DNA from: CAZOWW01 sp964583765
GTDB taxonomy: Bacteria > Actinomycetota > Actinomycetes > Actinomycetales > Kineosporiaceae
DNA length: 51,687 nucleotides
Assembly: GCA_964583765.1 (NCBI GenBank)
Contig: CAZOWW010000023.1
Coordinates: 1-51,687 of the forward strand
Reading direction: 5' to 3'
Position 1 is the first letter of the stretch. Each line of letters starts with the position of its first letter. Both the position numbers and the translations under genes were made by a program. The notes below the pieces were generated by a model that worked only from the letters and a program-made list of their open reading frames with translations, had not been told where the DNA came from and did not search any database. Shown here piece after piece: positions 1 through 8,022 of the stretch.

Positions 1-2
1 TC

Positions 3-65
3 TCCGGAGCCTGGTTCTCCACCATGTTCCAACAGCTCATCGCCAACGCCTACCCCGCACTGTGA
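3..65 (+). CDS. 3' end of an unidentified gene (partial)
   Basis: Only the last 20 codons are inside the window, ending in TGA, and they read SGAWFSTMFQQLIANAYPAL. This is too short to assign a family. The frame is supported by GC-rich third positions and by a hairpin about 20 bases after the stop that looks like a terminator. It could be a chance frame, but nothing else explains the first 65 bases. Confidence 0.45.
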   Translation, partial: SGAWFSTMFQQLIANAYPAL

Positions 66-84
66 GCGCGATCGGCCGTGCCTT

Positions 85-102
85 CCGACCGCTCCCGGTC
101 GG
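85..102 (+). terminator. Hairpin after the partial first gene
   Basis: CCGACCG and CGGTCGG form a perfect 7-bp stem around a 4-base loop, 19 bases after the TGA of the partial gene. There is no T-tract, which is common for actinobacterial terminators. Confidence 0.5.
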
Positions 103-175
103 CCTGACACGTCCGAGCGCGTGACCCATCCGTCGGTTCCAGGATCTCCTCCCACGGCCTGGTGCTGACGGCCCG

Positions 176-233
176 CCTGCCACGGCTCGTCCCGGCTCCC
201 CACTGTGGACGGGCCGTGGCAGGTCTCTCTCTT
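176..233. terminator. Long hairpin between converging genes
   Basis: CCTGCCACGGC (176-186) pairs perfectly with GCCGTGGCAGG (223-233). A second short stem, GTCC (189-192) with GGAC (217-220), lies inside after a symmetric 2-base internal loop. It lies between the partial plus-strand gene and the minus-strand GGDEF-EAL gene and may terminate either. Confidence 0.45.
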
Positions 234-285
234 CCAGGGCCGCCACGGTCTCCGGCCTGTCACGGTCGCAAGGCCTGCCCCGTCC

Positions 286-399
286 AGCGGTACTCACCAA
301 GCCCAGCGGTACTCACCAAGCCCAGCGGTACTCACCAAGCCCAGCGGTACTCACCAAGCCCATCGGTGCTCAACAAACCCAACAGTGCTCACCAGGCTC
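286..399. repeat. 19-bp tandem repeat, four perfect plus two degenerate units
   Basis: The unit AGCGGTACTCACCAAGCCC occurs four times without change from 286 to 361. Two diverged units follow (362-380 and 381-399), keeping the CGGTGCTCA or CAGTGCTCA core. The array ends about 20 bases short of the stop codon of the GGDEF-EAL gene, so it would be transcribed as that gene's 3' untranslated region. There are no spacers, so this is not a CRISPR array. Confidence 0.9.
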
Positions 400-419
400 C
401 CGGCGAGGTACCCGCAGGA

Positions 420-2822
420 TCAGCGCATGTCGACCGGTGCGGGCGTCGTGCCCCGGGGGCGCGGCACCCCGACGAGCGCGGCTGCCTCACCCGTCCGGGG
501 AGAGGAGCCCCCGTCCGCCCGCCCGGACGCGGTGGCGAGTTCCGACGGGCCCGCGTCGCGCGCCCGCGAGGTGCCCACCCGGGACCGGCCCACGACGCCG
601 AACCGCTCGCAGAACTCCGAGCCCGGCACCGCCGCGCCCCACAGCCACCCCTGTCCCCGCTCGATGCCCAATGCCCGCAGGGTGTCCCGCTGTGCCTCGG
701 TCTCGACACCCTCAGCCACGACACCGAGTCGTAGTGCGCTCGACAGGGCCTTGACCGCTCGCACGATCGCGTCGTCCGGGGTCTCCTGGTCGAGGCGTTC
801 CACGAAGCACCGGTCGATCTTCACATTGCTGACCGGCAGCTGGCTCAGGTAGGAGAGCGAGGAGTACCCGGTGCCGAAGTCGTCCACCGAGACGGCGACT
901 CCGAGTTCGCGGATCTCCCGCAACACCTCGATCATGCGGTCCAGCCGGTCCAGCATCGCGGTCTCGGTGAGTTCCAGGCACAGGTTCGCGGGCGGCAACT
1001 CGCTCTCGTGCAGCACGGCGGCCACGGTCTCGGGCAGGGCGCCGTCGTCCAGTTGCCGCGCGGAGACGTTCACGGAGAGCACGAAGTCCGCGGGGACCGT
1101 GTGCTCGAACCGCCAGCGAGCGACCTGCCGGGCGGCGGTCCCGAGCACCCAGGTGCCGATGTCCACGATCAGCCCGGATTCCTCGGCGACCGGGATGAAC
1201 AGGTTCGGCGGGATCGGCCCCTGCGTGTCGTGCCGCCACCGCAGGAGCGCCTCGCAACCGTTCGCCTTCTCCGAGTGGAGGTCGACGATCGGCTGATAGG
1301 CGACCCAGAGCTGGTCCCGTTCCTGCGCGTGCCGCAGGGCGAGTTCGATCTCGAAGCGATCGCGCACCCGCTCGCGCATCTCCGCCCCGAACGTCACCCA
1401 CTGGTCCCGTCCGGCGCTCTTGGCCCGGCCCATCGCGGTGTCGGCGTCCCGGATGAGGTCGATCGCCACGCCGCGGCTGCTCGCCGAGGCGAGGCCCAGC
1501 GACGCCGTCACCACCACGTCGAGCCCGTCGACCTCGATCGGCTGCCGCATGCGCTCGCACAGCACCCGTGCGACGGACTCGGCCTCTCGCCGCTCGGCGT
1601 GCAACAACACGGAGAACTCGTCCCCGCCGCTGTGCGCGAGCAGGGCATCGTCGGGCAGAGCCGACTCCAGGACGCTCGCGACCTGCTGGATCACCCGGTC
1701 GCCGAGTTGGTGGCCCCAGGCGTCGTTGACGCAGCGGAAACGGTCGAGGTTGAGGTAGATCAACCACAACGGTTGGGTCCCGATGTCCTCGGTGGTGAGC
1801 AGGTCCTGGATGCGAGCGATGAGCTGGCGGCGGTTCGGCAGTTCGGTCAACGGGTCGTGCAGGGCCTGGTGGCTCAGCACCCGGTGGGCACCGGCCAGGC
1901 CCCGCACCGCACGGGCGCTGCGCAGCAGCAGGATCCCGGCGATGCCCCCGGAGGTCAGCCCCAGCACCCAGCGGGCCACCGAGGTCGGGTGAGGCTCCAC
2001 CACGAAGAGCACGGCGGGGGCGAGCACGGCGGGGGCGAGCACGGCCAACCGACGACGGGACCAGTCCTCCACGGCCCCGCCGGTGGTCGCGACCATGCCC
2101 GTCATGCTCGGGTGGAGGGGAATCACGCACAGCAACGCGTAGCCGAGGGTGTAGACGACATCCACGACCACCGGCACGCCGCCGGCGGCGCCGTGGGTGA
2201 CGAACCACGCGTACCAGGCGTCGCCGCCCAGGAGCGCCACGGCGCAGCCCACCAGCGCCCAGTAACTGGGCAACCGGGCCGCCTGCGTGAAACCGAGCCG
2301 GACGACGAGATAGAAGAAGATCATGTCGAGCACCGGGAAGGCGCTCGCGTCGAGGATCGTCATCGCCGAGCGTCCGGGCTGGGCGAGGGCGGGGACGATG
2401 AAGAGGACGGACGACACCGCCGCCGTCCCGAGCGTGACGAGCAACCCGTCCCACGTCACGGCGACGGTCCGGCGGCCCTCGCCGTGAGCCATCATCGACA
2501 GCAACGTCCAGGTCACGGTGTACCCGCCGAGGACGAACAGGTCCGAGGCAATGGCCTGCGGATCGGGCCACGTGAAGCGGGCGGGGCGCACGGCGAGTCC
2601 GAGCGCGAACAGGGTGACCGCCACCGACAGCAACCGCCAGGGACGCCGTTCCACGGGACGGTGCAGCCACGGTCCCAGCAGCGACGCGCCCAGGGCGAGG
2701 ACCACGACGAGGGCCTCGAGCACGCTCCTGAGGGCCCGGGTGTGCACTTGCGTCATCCCGAGGACCAGGGCGAGTGCCGCGCCGAACACCAGCGGCCATG
2801 CGACGCGACGAGCCTTGCTCAT
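420..2822 (-). CDS. Membrane GGDEF-EAL cyclic-di-GMP protein
   Basis: This is a predicted 800-residue bifunctional diguanylate cyclase/phosphodiesterase. The first ~330 residues hold about ten hydrophobic segments and probably form a membrane sensor. A GGDEF domain follows with an intact SGGDEFSVLL active site, then an EAL domain with CEALLRWRH and DDFGTGYSSL. Both catalytic signatures are complete, so cyclase and phosphodiesterase activity are both possible. I chose the ATG at 2822 because AGGAGG lies 3-4 bases upstream; the frame stays open to 2975, but that extension would translate through a perfect inverted repeat. An exact duplication in the sensor region gives LAPAVLAPAV. A second protein of the same general build starts at 7594. 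The sensed signal is unknown. Confidence 0.9.
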   Translation of the reverse strand: MSKARRVAWPLVFGAALALVLGMTQVHTRALRSVLEALVVVLALGASLLGPWLHRPVERRPWRLLSVAVTLFALGLAVRPARFTWPDPQAIASDLFVLGGYTVTWTLLSMMAHGEGRRTVAVTWDGLLVTLGTAAVSSVLFIVPALAQPGRSAMTILDASAFPVLDMIFFYLVVRLGFTQAARLPSYWALVGCAVALLGGDAWYAWFVTHGAAGGVPVVVDVVYTLGYALLCVIPLHPSMTGMVATTGGAVEDWSRRRLAVLAPAVLAPAVLFVVEPHPTSVARWVLGLTSGGIAGILLLRSARAVRGLAGAHRVLSHQALHDPLTELPNRRQLIARIQDLLTTEDIGTQPLWLIYLNLDRFRCVNDAWGHQLGDRVIQQVASVLESALPDDALLAHSGGDEFSVLLHAERREAESVARVLCERMRQPIEVDGLDVVVTASLGLASASSRGVAIDLIRDADTAMGRAKSAGRDQWVTFGAEMRERVRDRFEIELALRHAQERDQLWVAYQPIVDLHSEKANGCEALLRWRHDTQGPIPPNLFIPVAEESGLIVDIGTWVLGTAARQVARWRFEHTVPADFVLSVNVSARQLDDGALPETVAAVLHESELPPANLCLELTETAMLDRLDRMIEVLREIRELGVAVSVDDFGTGYSSLSYLSQLPVSNVKIDRCFVERLDQETPDDAIVRAVKALSSALRLGVVAEGVETEAQRDTLRALGIERGQGWLWGAAVPGSEFCERFGVVGRSRVGTSRARDAGPSELATASGRADGGSSPRTGEAAALVGVPRPRGTTPAPVDMR

Positions 2823-2830
2823 GCTCCTCC

Positions 2831-2895
2831 TGACCGCGCCGTAGATGCCGGTCCCCCCCCCAGCAGAAGAAGGGTCGGCATCTACGGCGCGGTCA
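2831..2895. promoter_or_regulatory. Perfect 20-bp inverted repeat beside the ribosome-binding site
   Basis: The arm at 2831-2850 (TGACCGCGCCGTAGATGCCG) is exactly reverse-complemented at 2876-2895. The 25-base loop contains nine consecutive C. On the minus-strand transcript the hairpin ends directly before the AGGAGG of the GGDEF-EAL gene. It could be a 5'-UTR regulatory hairpin, an operator or a terminator. I see no known riboswitch signature. Confidence 0.8.
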
Positions 2896-3107
2896 CTGAG
2901 TCCCCACCGAACGTGTCGCCCGGACGGGCCAGGAGATGCTCTCTCGTCGCAGTTCAGCCGGGACGAGCCGGACATCGACCAGGCTCCTCGCGGATCGGCC
3001 CACCCCGGTCGGCCGAACCGGGAACATACCGATCCGCGGGATCGGTCCGAGGTGAGGTCGGTTCGCGGTGGTCCGCCCTCGCCGACGTCGGACGGCGGAT
3101 CGAGCGA

Positions 3108-3485
3108 TCAGTCCGGGGGGATCAACGTCGTGACGCAGAAGGGATGACCGGCCGGGTCCAGGAGCACGCGCCACCGGTCGGGGGAAGGCTGCGTGGCAGG
3201 CAATCGGGCACCCGCGGCGAGGGCCTGCTCCTGGGCGGCTTCGAGGTCGTTGACGGAGAACTCCAGGTGCAGTTGCTGCGGAACGGGTCCTTCCGGCCAG
3301 GTCGGCTCGCGGTACTCGTCGACCCGTTGGAAGGTGAGCCACACGGCAGGGCCCTGGATCGCGACGAAGTCCGCCGACTCGTAGGTGATCCGGCCACCGG
3401 TGAGCTCGGCGTAGAACTCCGCCAGACCCTTCGGCTCCGCGCAGTCCAGCGACACCGCCCGTAATTGGGCGATCCCCATCACCAT
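3108..3485 (-). CDS. VOC (glyoxalase/bleomycin-resistance fold) family protein
   Basis: This is a 125-residue single-domain protein. It starts MGIAQLRAVSLDCAEPKGLAEFYAELTGG, given here only as a guide to its N-terminal edge strand: MGIAQLRAVSLDC, followed by the typical FYxELTGG helix, a central QLHLEF strand, and DPAGHPFCV near the C-terminus. Such vicinal-oxygen-chelate proteins bind a metal or small ligand, but the substrate cannot be predicted. The start at 3485 has GGGAGGGA about 6 bases upstream; an in-frame ATG two codons later is possible. It stands alone between cyclic-di-GMP genes. Confidence 0.85.
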   Translation of the reverse strand: MVMGIAQLRAVSLDCAEPKGLAEFYAELTGGRITYESADFVAIQGPAVWLTFQRVDEYREPTWPEGPVPQQLHLEFSVNDLEAAQEQALAAGARLPATQPSPDRWRVLLDPAGHPFCVTTLIPPD

Positions 3486-3599
3486 GGTTGTCCCTCCCTG
3501 TCCCGCCGGCCCCTTCCGGACCCGTCAGACAAGGCCCGCTGCGGCGACCCTAACCCGGAAAGGACGACGACGCCCTCGGTGATCGGCGAGCTCTTCGGG

Positions 3600-4538
3600 T
3601 CAACTGCTCGCGCGCACGATCAGTTCGGTGGGCACGAGGACGTGCGGATCGGTGGCCTCGCCGCTGAGGCGGCCCAGGAGCAGGTCGACCATGGTCGCGC
3701 TGAGCATGCTGACCGACTGGCGCACCGTGGTCAGCGGAGGATCGGCCTTCTCGGCCTCGGGGGCGTCGTCGAACCCGACCACGGCCACGTCGTCGGGCAC
3801 GCGCAGGCCGGCGTCGGCAAGTGCCTGCATCGCTCCGAGCGCCATCGGGTCGGACGCGGCGAAGACGGCGTCCAGAGAGGGCACGTCCCGCAGCAAGGAC
3901 TGCATGGCCTGGTATCCGGACCGCGGGGTGAAGTCACCGACCGCGGTGAGGGACGCCGCGATCCGGCCCTCGTAGCCGCTGGCCTCACGCCACCCCTCCA
4001 GCCGGTCGGCGCCCGCGCTCATGTCGAGCGGTCCGCTGATGGTGGCGATGGTGCGACGGCCCCGTCGACGCAGATGGGTCACCGCGAGTTGCGCGCCGCC
4101 GCGGTTGTCCGCGTCCACCCACCATTCGAGCCGCTTCGAGCTCTGGGCGACCCGTCCCGCGGTGACCACCGGCACCCGGGAACTCTCCAGCAGGTGTCGC
4201 AGCGCACCGCCGTGCAGGGAGACCAGCAGCGCGCCGTCCACGTGGTGACGCAACAGCAGGTCTCGCACCTCATCGGCGTCGCCGTCCTGGCGGCTCAGCG
4301 AGAACATGAGCCGGGCTCCCCGCAGATCCGCCTCGGCGTGCACGCTGGCGAGCACCCGGTCCAGGAAAGGGTCGCTGAACAACCGCATGTCGGTCTCGGC
4401 GACGATCAGCGCCAGCAACGGCCCGTCCGTCGGGGTCGACGGCGTGGTCTCCGGGACGCCGGACGGAACTCCACCCGCTCCGGGCGGGACTCGCGGAGCG
4501 GGCACGACGGCCGCGCCCTCGGCCTGCTCGGACGTCAT
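3600..4538 (-). CDS. LacI-type ligand-binding protein lacking an HTH domain
   Basis: These 312 residues form the periplasmic-binding-protein-like core of LacI/GalR regulators. Markers are SDPFLDRVLASVHAEAD, the HVDGALLVS strand, RGRRTIATISGP, VFAASDPMALGAMQAL and DVAVVGFDDAPEA. The usual N-terminal helix-turn-helix of about 55 residues is absent; about 40 Pro/Ala/Gly-rich residues stand in its place. No room exists for a hidden HTH, because the ATG sits inside ATGA, overlapping the stop of the upstream GGDEF-EAL gene by 4 bases. The protein is therefore unlikely to bind DNA like LacI. It more probably senses a ligand for its cyclic-di-GMP partner. Confidence is high for the fold and low for the role. 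Confidence 0.85.
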   Translation of the reverse strand: MTSEQAEGAAVVPAPRVPPGAGGVPSGVPETTPSTPTDGPLLALIVAETDMRLFSDPFLDRVLASVHAEADLRGARLMFSLSRQDGDADEVRDLLLRHHVDGALLVSLHGGALRHLLESSRVPVVTAGRVAQSSKRLEWWVDADNRGGAQLAVTHLRRRGRRTIATISGPLDMSAGADRLEGWREASGYEGRIAASLTAVGDFTPRSGYQAMQSLLRDVPSLDAVFAASDPMALGAMQALADAGLRVPDDVAVVGFDDAPEAEKADPPLTTVRQSVSMLSATMVDLLLGRLSGEATDPHVLVPTELIVRASS

Positions 4539-7500
4539 CCCGCGGGCTCCAGTCCCCGTACCGGCTCAGCGAGCCGGTCCCGCATCTCCCCGGCGGTGAT
4601 CGGCCGCGCGAAGAGGTAGCCCTGTCCGTACTCGCACCCGACGCGCCGCAGGGCAGCCCACTGCTCGGTGGTCTCGATGCCCTCCGCGACCGGACTCATG
4701 CCCAGGCTCTCGGCAAGCTCGAGGATCGTCACGACCAGACCAAGGTCCGTACTGTCGAAGGCGACCCCGTCCACGAACTCCTTGGCGATCTTCAACGTGT
4801 TGATCGGGTACCGCCGCAGGTAGGACAGGGAGGAGTACCCGGTGCCGAAGTCGTCGATGGACAGCCGCACTCCCAGCGCACGCAGCTCGTGCAACCGGGT
4901 CAGGGTGGCGTCGCTGTCCCGCAGCAGCATGCTCTCGGTCAGCTCCAGGGTGAGCTGGTTCGCAGGGTAATCCGCGTCCTCGAGCGCACGGCGGACGTCG
5001 TCCACCAGGCGAGGGTCCTGCAACTGTCGCGCGCTGAGGTTCACCGAGACGAAGGCATCCGGCAGCAGGGACCGCCAGGAGGCCGCCTCGAAGCAGGCCG
5101 CTCGCAGGACGGCGCGTCCCATCTCGACGATCAGACCGGTCTCCTCGGCCACACCCACGAACTCGATGGGGCTGAGCAGTCCCCGCACCGGATGCTGCCA
5201 GCGGATCAGGGCCTCGGCGCCCCGGATACTGCCGTCCACGAGCGTCACGATCGGCTGGTACCGCACCAGGAACTGGTCCTCGTCGACCGCCACCCGCAGA
5301 TCGGCGACCATCCGGAGGCGATCCAGCACCCGGTCGTGCATGTCCGGCTCGAAGAGGGTCACCTGGGCCTTGCCGGCGGCCTTGCTGCGGTACATGGCGG
5401 TGTCGGCGTTGCGGATCAGCGCCTCGACGTCCTCGGTGGTCTGGTCGGAGATGACCAGGCCGATGCTCGCGCTCGCGGGCACCTGCGTGTCCGCCAGGGC
5501 CACGGGCTCGCGCATGGAGGTCAGGAGCCGCATGGCGATCTCGGCGGCCTGCTCGGGCGACTCCACGTTGTCCACGAGGATCGCGAACTCGTCGCCGCCG
5601 AACCGGGCGGCGGTGTCCTCGGCCCGGATGCAGTTGCGGATGCGGGCCGCCATCACCTTGAGCAGGGCGTCCCCGTTGCCGTGCCCGAGACTGTCGTTGA
5701 CCGTCTTGAAGTCGTCCACGTCGCACAGCAGGACCGCGCACGGCAGGCCGCTCCGGCGGGACCGCTCCAGCGCCTGGGAGACACGGTCGGTGAAGAGGGC
5801 ACGGTTGGCCAGGCCGGTCAGCGAGTCGTGGAAGGCCTGGTGCCGCAGTTGGCCCTCCAGCTGCACCCGCTCGGTGACGTCCCGGCAGGTCAGGAGCACG
5901 CCGTCCACCGCTGGGTCGCTCACCCAGCCGCCGACGGCCTCCACCTCGAGCCACCGGTCGTCGGCGTGCCGCATGCGGAAGCGCACGGTCGAGGTCGACT
6001 GGGAGGGTGCCGCCAGGAACATCGCCCGCAGCACCTCGTGGTCCTCGGGGTCGACCCGGTCCAGCAGGGACCGCCCCACGAGGGACTCGGCGGTCCAGCC
6101 GAAGACCCGTTCCACGGACGAGGTCACCGAGCGGATCACGGTGTCCTGCCGGGTGACCACGATGACGTCCGACGAGTGCTGCACCAGGGTCTGGAACCGC
6201 TCCTCGCTGTGCCGCTCGGCCTCGTCGTGCACGAGCCGCAACCGGCTCAACGCGATCTGGGCCTGGGCGAGCAGCAGGTCGAGGAAGGTGGACACGGTCT
6301 CGTCCGGTCGCTCGTACAGGACCAGGGTGGCCATGACCCGCTGGCCGTCACCGAGCTCGAACCGGACGGCGGGGTCGGGGCCCGTGGGCTCGGTGCTTCC
6401 CAGGAACATCACGCAGTTCTGGGAGCCGCCCATCAGGGTGCGCACCGTGGCCAGGGTGGCGATCACCACGGACGCCGGCTGCGGGGTGGCCGCGAACCGC
6501 GCCGCGGCCTGACGCAGGTGCTGCTCGCGGTCGAAGGCCATCGCCCGCTCGCTCAGACTCGTCCGCAACGACCCGAGGATGCCCCGGATCCGCAACGTCA
6601 CCAGGAGGAACATCGTGACCGAGCCGACCAGGACGACGACCAGGGCGCCCCCGGTGCGCGACCCGGTGAGCACCATCAGCAGCGGTGCGGTGAGCATCGC
6701 GAACGCCAGGGAAGCCGCGAACCGGCCCCCGCGCAGGCCCGAGCCGTGCGGCCGACTCGCCGAGGTGATCATCCCGAAGCTGGGGTGCAGCAGGGCCATG
6801 GTCATCAGGGCCGCCATCGCCAGCCAGGCCATGCTCCACGGTGAGTCACCGGTGACCGCCCAGTCCACGACGGAGTCGCCCGGTGATCGACCGGTCAGGG
6901 TCGCGACATCGCCGACCAGCAGCGAGCTGATCGAGAGACCGATCAGCCAGATCGAGGGGGGTCGGTGTTCGTCCGCGGCCCACAGCCGCACGGTCATGCC
7001 GAACAGCACGGGGTCGGCCACGGAGGCGAGCAGGTAGGAGACCAACGAGGGAGGATCACTGGTACCCGGCATGTTCGGCAGGACGACGAGCATCCACAAC
7101 GCAAGCCCGCTCACCACCGCCACCAGCGTGGAGTCGAGCGTGGCCACGAACCGCCCGATCAGGTTGCGGCCCCGGTTGAGCACGAGCAGCGCCACCCCGA
7201 TGAGCAGGTAGCCGAGTCCGTCCCCGACCACCGCCATCCAGGCGAGCACGCCGGAGCCGGTGCCGACAGGACCGGACGGGCCGAGGGGCCCGTGAGCGAT
7301 CGGGAAGGCGACGGACCCCACCGGCCCGGGTTCCAGCGGGCTCCGCAGCGCGGCGGTCGTGGTCCAGACCACCGCGGTCGCGACCATGAGAAGGGCGAAC
7401 GCCTGCGGCCGGCCGGTGGTGCGGGCCGCGACCACGAGCCCGGCCGCGATCAACACCGCCCCGAGCAGGCCCAGAGCCAACGTCGCGGCCAGGCCGCTGC

Positions 7501-7594
7501 CGTGCGCGGCATAGAAGATCCACAGGGCGAGGAGCGTGGTGAGCACCGGGGCGCACCATGCCCACGCGCGCCAGCGCGCGGGTCCGGCCTCCAC
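4535..7594 (-). CDS. Membrane PAS-GGDEF-EAL cyclic-di-GMP protein
   Basis: This is a 1019-residue protein. About ten N-terminal membrane segments are followed by a linker, then a PAS domain (ERFQTLVQHSSDVIVVTRQD onward), a GGDEF domain with RFGGDEFAILVDN, and an EAL domain with GAEALIRWQHP and DDFGTGYSSLSYL. Both catalytic signatures are intact. The start is the GTG at 7594, which has AGGAGGT 6 bases upstream; the frame is open further, to 7690, but without a site of that quality. Its last codons overlap the HTH-less LacI-type gene by ATGA, so the two should be made together. The N-terminal membrane part resembles that of the 420-2822 protein in layout. Confidence 0.9.
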   Translation of the reverse strand: MEAGPARWRAWAWCAPVLTTLLALWIFYAAHGSGLAATLALGLLGAVLIAAGLVVAARTTGRPQAFALLMVATAVVWTTTAALRSPLEPGPVGSVAFPIAHGPLGPSGPVGTGSGVLAWMAVVGDGLGYLLIGVALLVLNRGRNLIGRFVATLDSTLVAVVSGLALWMLVVLPNMPGTSDPPSLVSYLLASVADPVLFGMTVRLWAADEHRPPSIWLIGLSISSLLVGDVATLTGRSPGDSVVDWAVTGDSPWSMAWLAMAALMTMALLHPSFGMITSASRPHGSGLRGGRFAASLAFAMLTAPLLMVLTGSRTGGALVVVLVGSVTMFLLVTLRIRGILGSLRTSLSERAMAFDREQHLRQAAARFAATPQPASVVIATLATVRTLMGGSQNCVMFLGSTEPTGPDPAVRFELGDGQRVMATLVLYERPDETVSTFLDLLLAQAQIALSRLRLVHDEAERHSEERFQTLVQHSSDVIVVTRQDTVIRSVTSSVERVFGWTAESLVGRSLLDRVDPEDHEVLRAMFLAAPSQSTSTVRFRMRHADDRWLEVEAVGGWVSDPAVDGVLLTCRDVTERVQLEGQLRHQAFHDSLTGLANRALFTDRVSQALERSRRSGLPCAVLLCDVDDFKTVNDSLGHGNGDALLKVMAARIRNCIRAEDTAARFGGDEFAILVDNVESPEQAAEIAMRLLTSMREPVALADTQVPASASIGLVISDQTTEDVEALIRNADTAMYRSKAAGKAQVTLFEPDMHDRVLDRLRMVADLRVAVDEDQFLVRYQPIVTLVDGSIRGAEALIRWQHPVRGLLSPIEFVGVAEETGLIVEMGRAVLRAACFEAASWRSLLPDAFVSVNLSARQLQDPRLVDDVRRALEDADYPANQLTLELTESMLLRDSDATLTRLHELRALGVRLSIDDFGTGYSSLSYLRRYPINTLKIAKEFVDGVAFDSTDLGLVVTILELAESLGMSPVAEGIETTEQWAALRRVGCEYGQGYLFARPITAGEMRDRLAEPVRGLEPAG

Positions 7595-8022
7595 CGGCTC
7601 ACCTCCTGCCTCGAGCGTCCAGGGCCCTCGCGCAGGGAGGGCACAGGCATGACCTTTCGTGGAGCTCCGCTCGCGTCGCCCCTGGGCCACGGCACCCCAC
7701 CCGTGGGGAACACACCGTCCAGCCGTGTCTCGTTACCACAATCGGCGTCGCGTGCGAACGCCTTGAGCCGTCCCGGGGAGCGGCACCGCGGGGGCACATC
7801 ATGCCGGTGACAGAGCGTGCCTTCGCCACTCCATCCGGTGGGTGACTCACCCGCCAACCGAAGGTTCCACCGCCCCGAAGATCCATTTCCCTGAAGATCC
7901 ACGACCCGAGGACCCACTCCCGGGAGAGCATCGGACGGCCCGTGCCGGGCGGGCAGTCACCCGTGCCGGCCCCGACGGTCACCTGTGCCCGGTTCCACCC
8001 GTCCCCGGTAATGTCGACTCCC
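7595..8022. other. Divergent intergenic region
   Basis: These 428 bases separate the minus-strand PAS-GGDEF-EAL gene from the plus-strand helicase gene. They hold the promoters of both and a short CCCCAC/GTGGGG palindrome at 7695-7708. A 53-codon plus-strand frame (7649-7810) has a purine-rich upstream stretch but no further support. I looked for a cyclic-di-GMP riboswitch and found no matching core. Confidence 0.5.
8009..8014 (+). promoter_or_regulatory. -10 box of a probable leaderless promoter for helD
   Basis: TAATGT fits the TANNNT consensus and ends 8 bases before the ATG at 8023. There is no Shine-Dalgarno sequence. This spacing makes the transcript likely to begin at or next to the start codon. 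Confidence 0.5.

Larger units (their letters stand above)
66..419. other. Gene-free stretch with hairpins and tandem repeat
   Basis: I see no supportable gene in these 354 bases. The stretch holds the two hairpins and the 19-bp tandem array listed separately. The open frames crossing it are built from repeat translations and lack a plausible start. Confidence 0.7.

Noticed and set aside
286..399. CRISPR array
   Set aside because: The 19-bp units are directly adjacent with no spacers, and no cas gene is present.
1008..3464. Long plus-strand open frame (818 codons) opposite the first GGDEF-EAL gene
   Set aside because: It is an antisense shadow of a gene with intact catalytic motifs. Very GC-rich third positions keep the opposite strand open. 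The translation is His/Arg/Gly-rich with no domain.
3600..4538. Ordinary LacI-family transcription factor
   Set aside because: No helix-turn-helix is encoded. The upstream sequence is the C-terminal coding region of the EAL domain, so the DNA-binding domain is genuinely missing rather than mis-started.
7649..7810. 53-codon plus-strand frame between the PAS-GGDEF-EAL and helD genes
   Set aside because: A purine-rich stretch precedes the ATG, but it is the reverse side of the other gene's leader. The product (Ser/Pro/Arg-rich) resembles nothing and is not adjacent to a cotranscribed gene.
7595..7900. Cyclic-di-GMP riboswitch upstream of the PAS-GGDEF-EAL gene
   Set aside because: A CACGAAAGG-like stretch drew attention, but the conserved GEMM core and tetraloop-receptor elements are absent.
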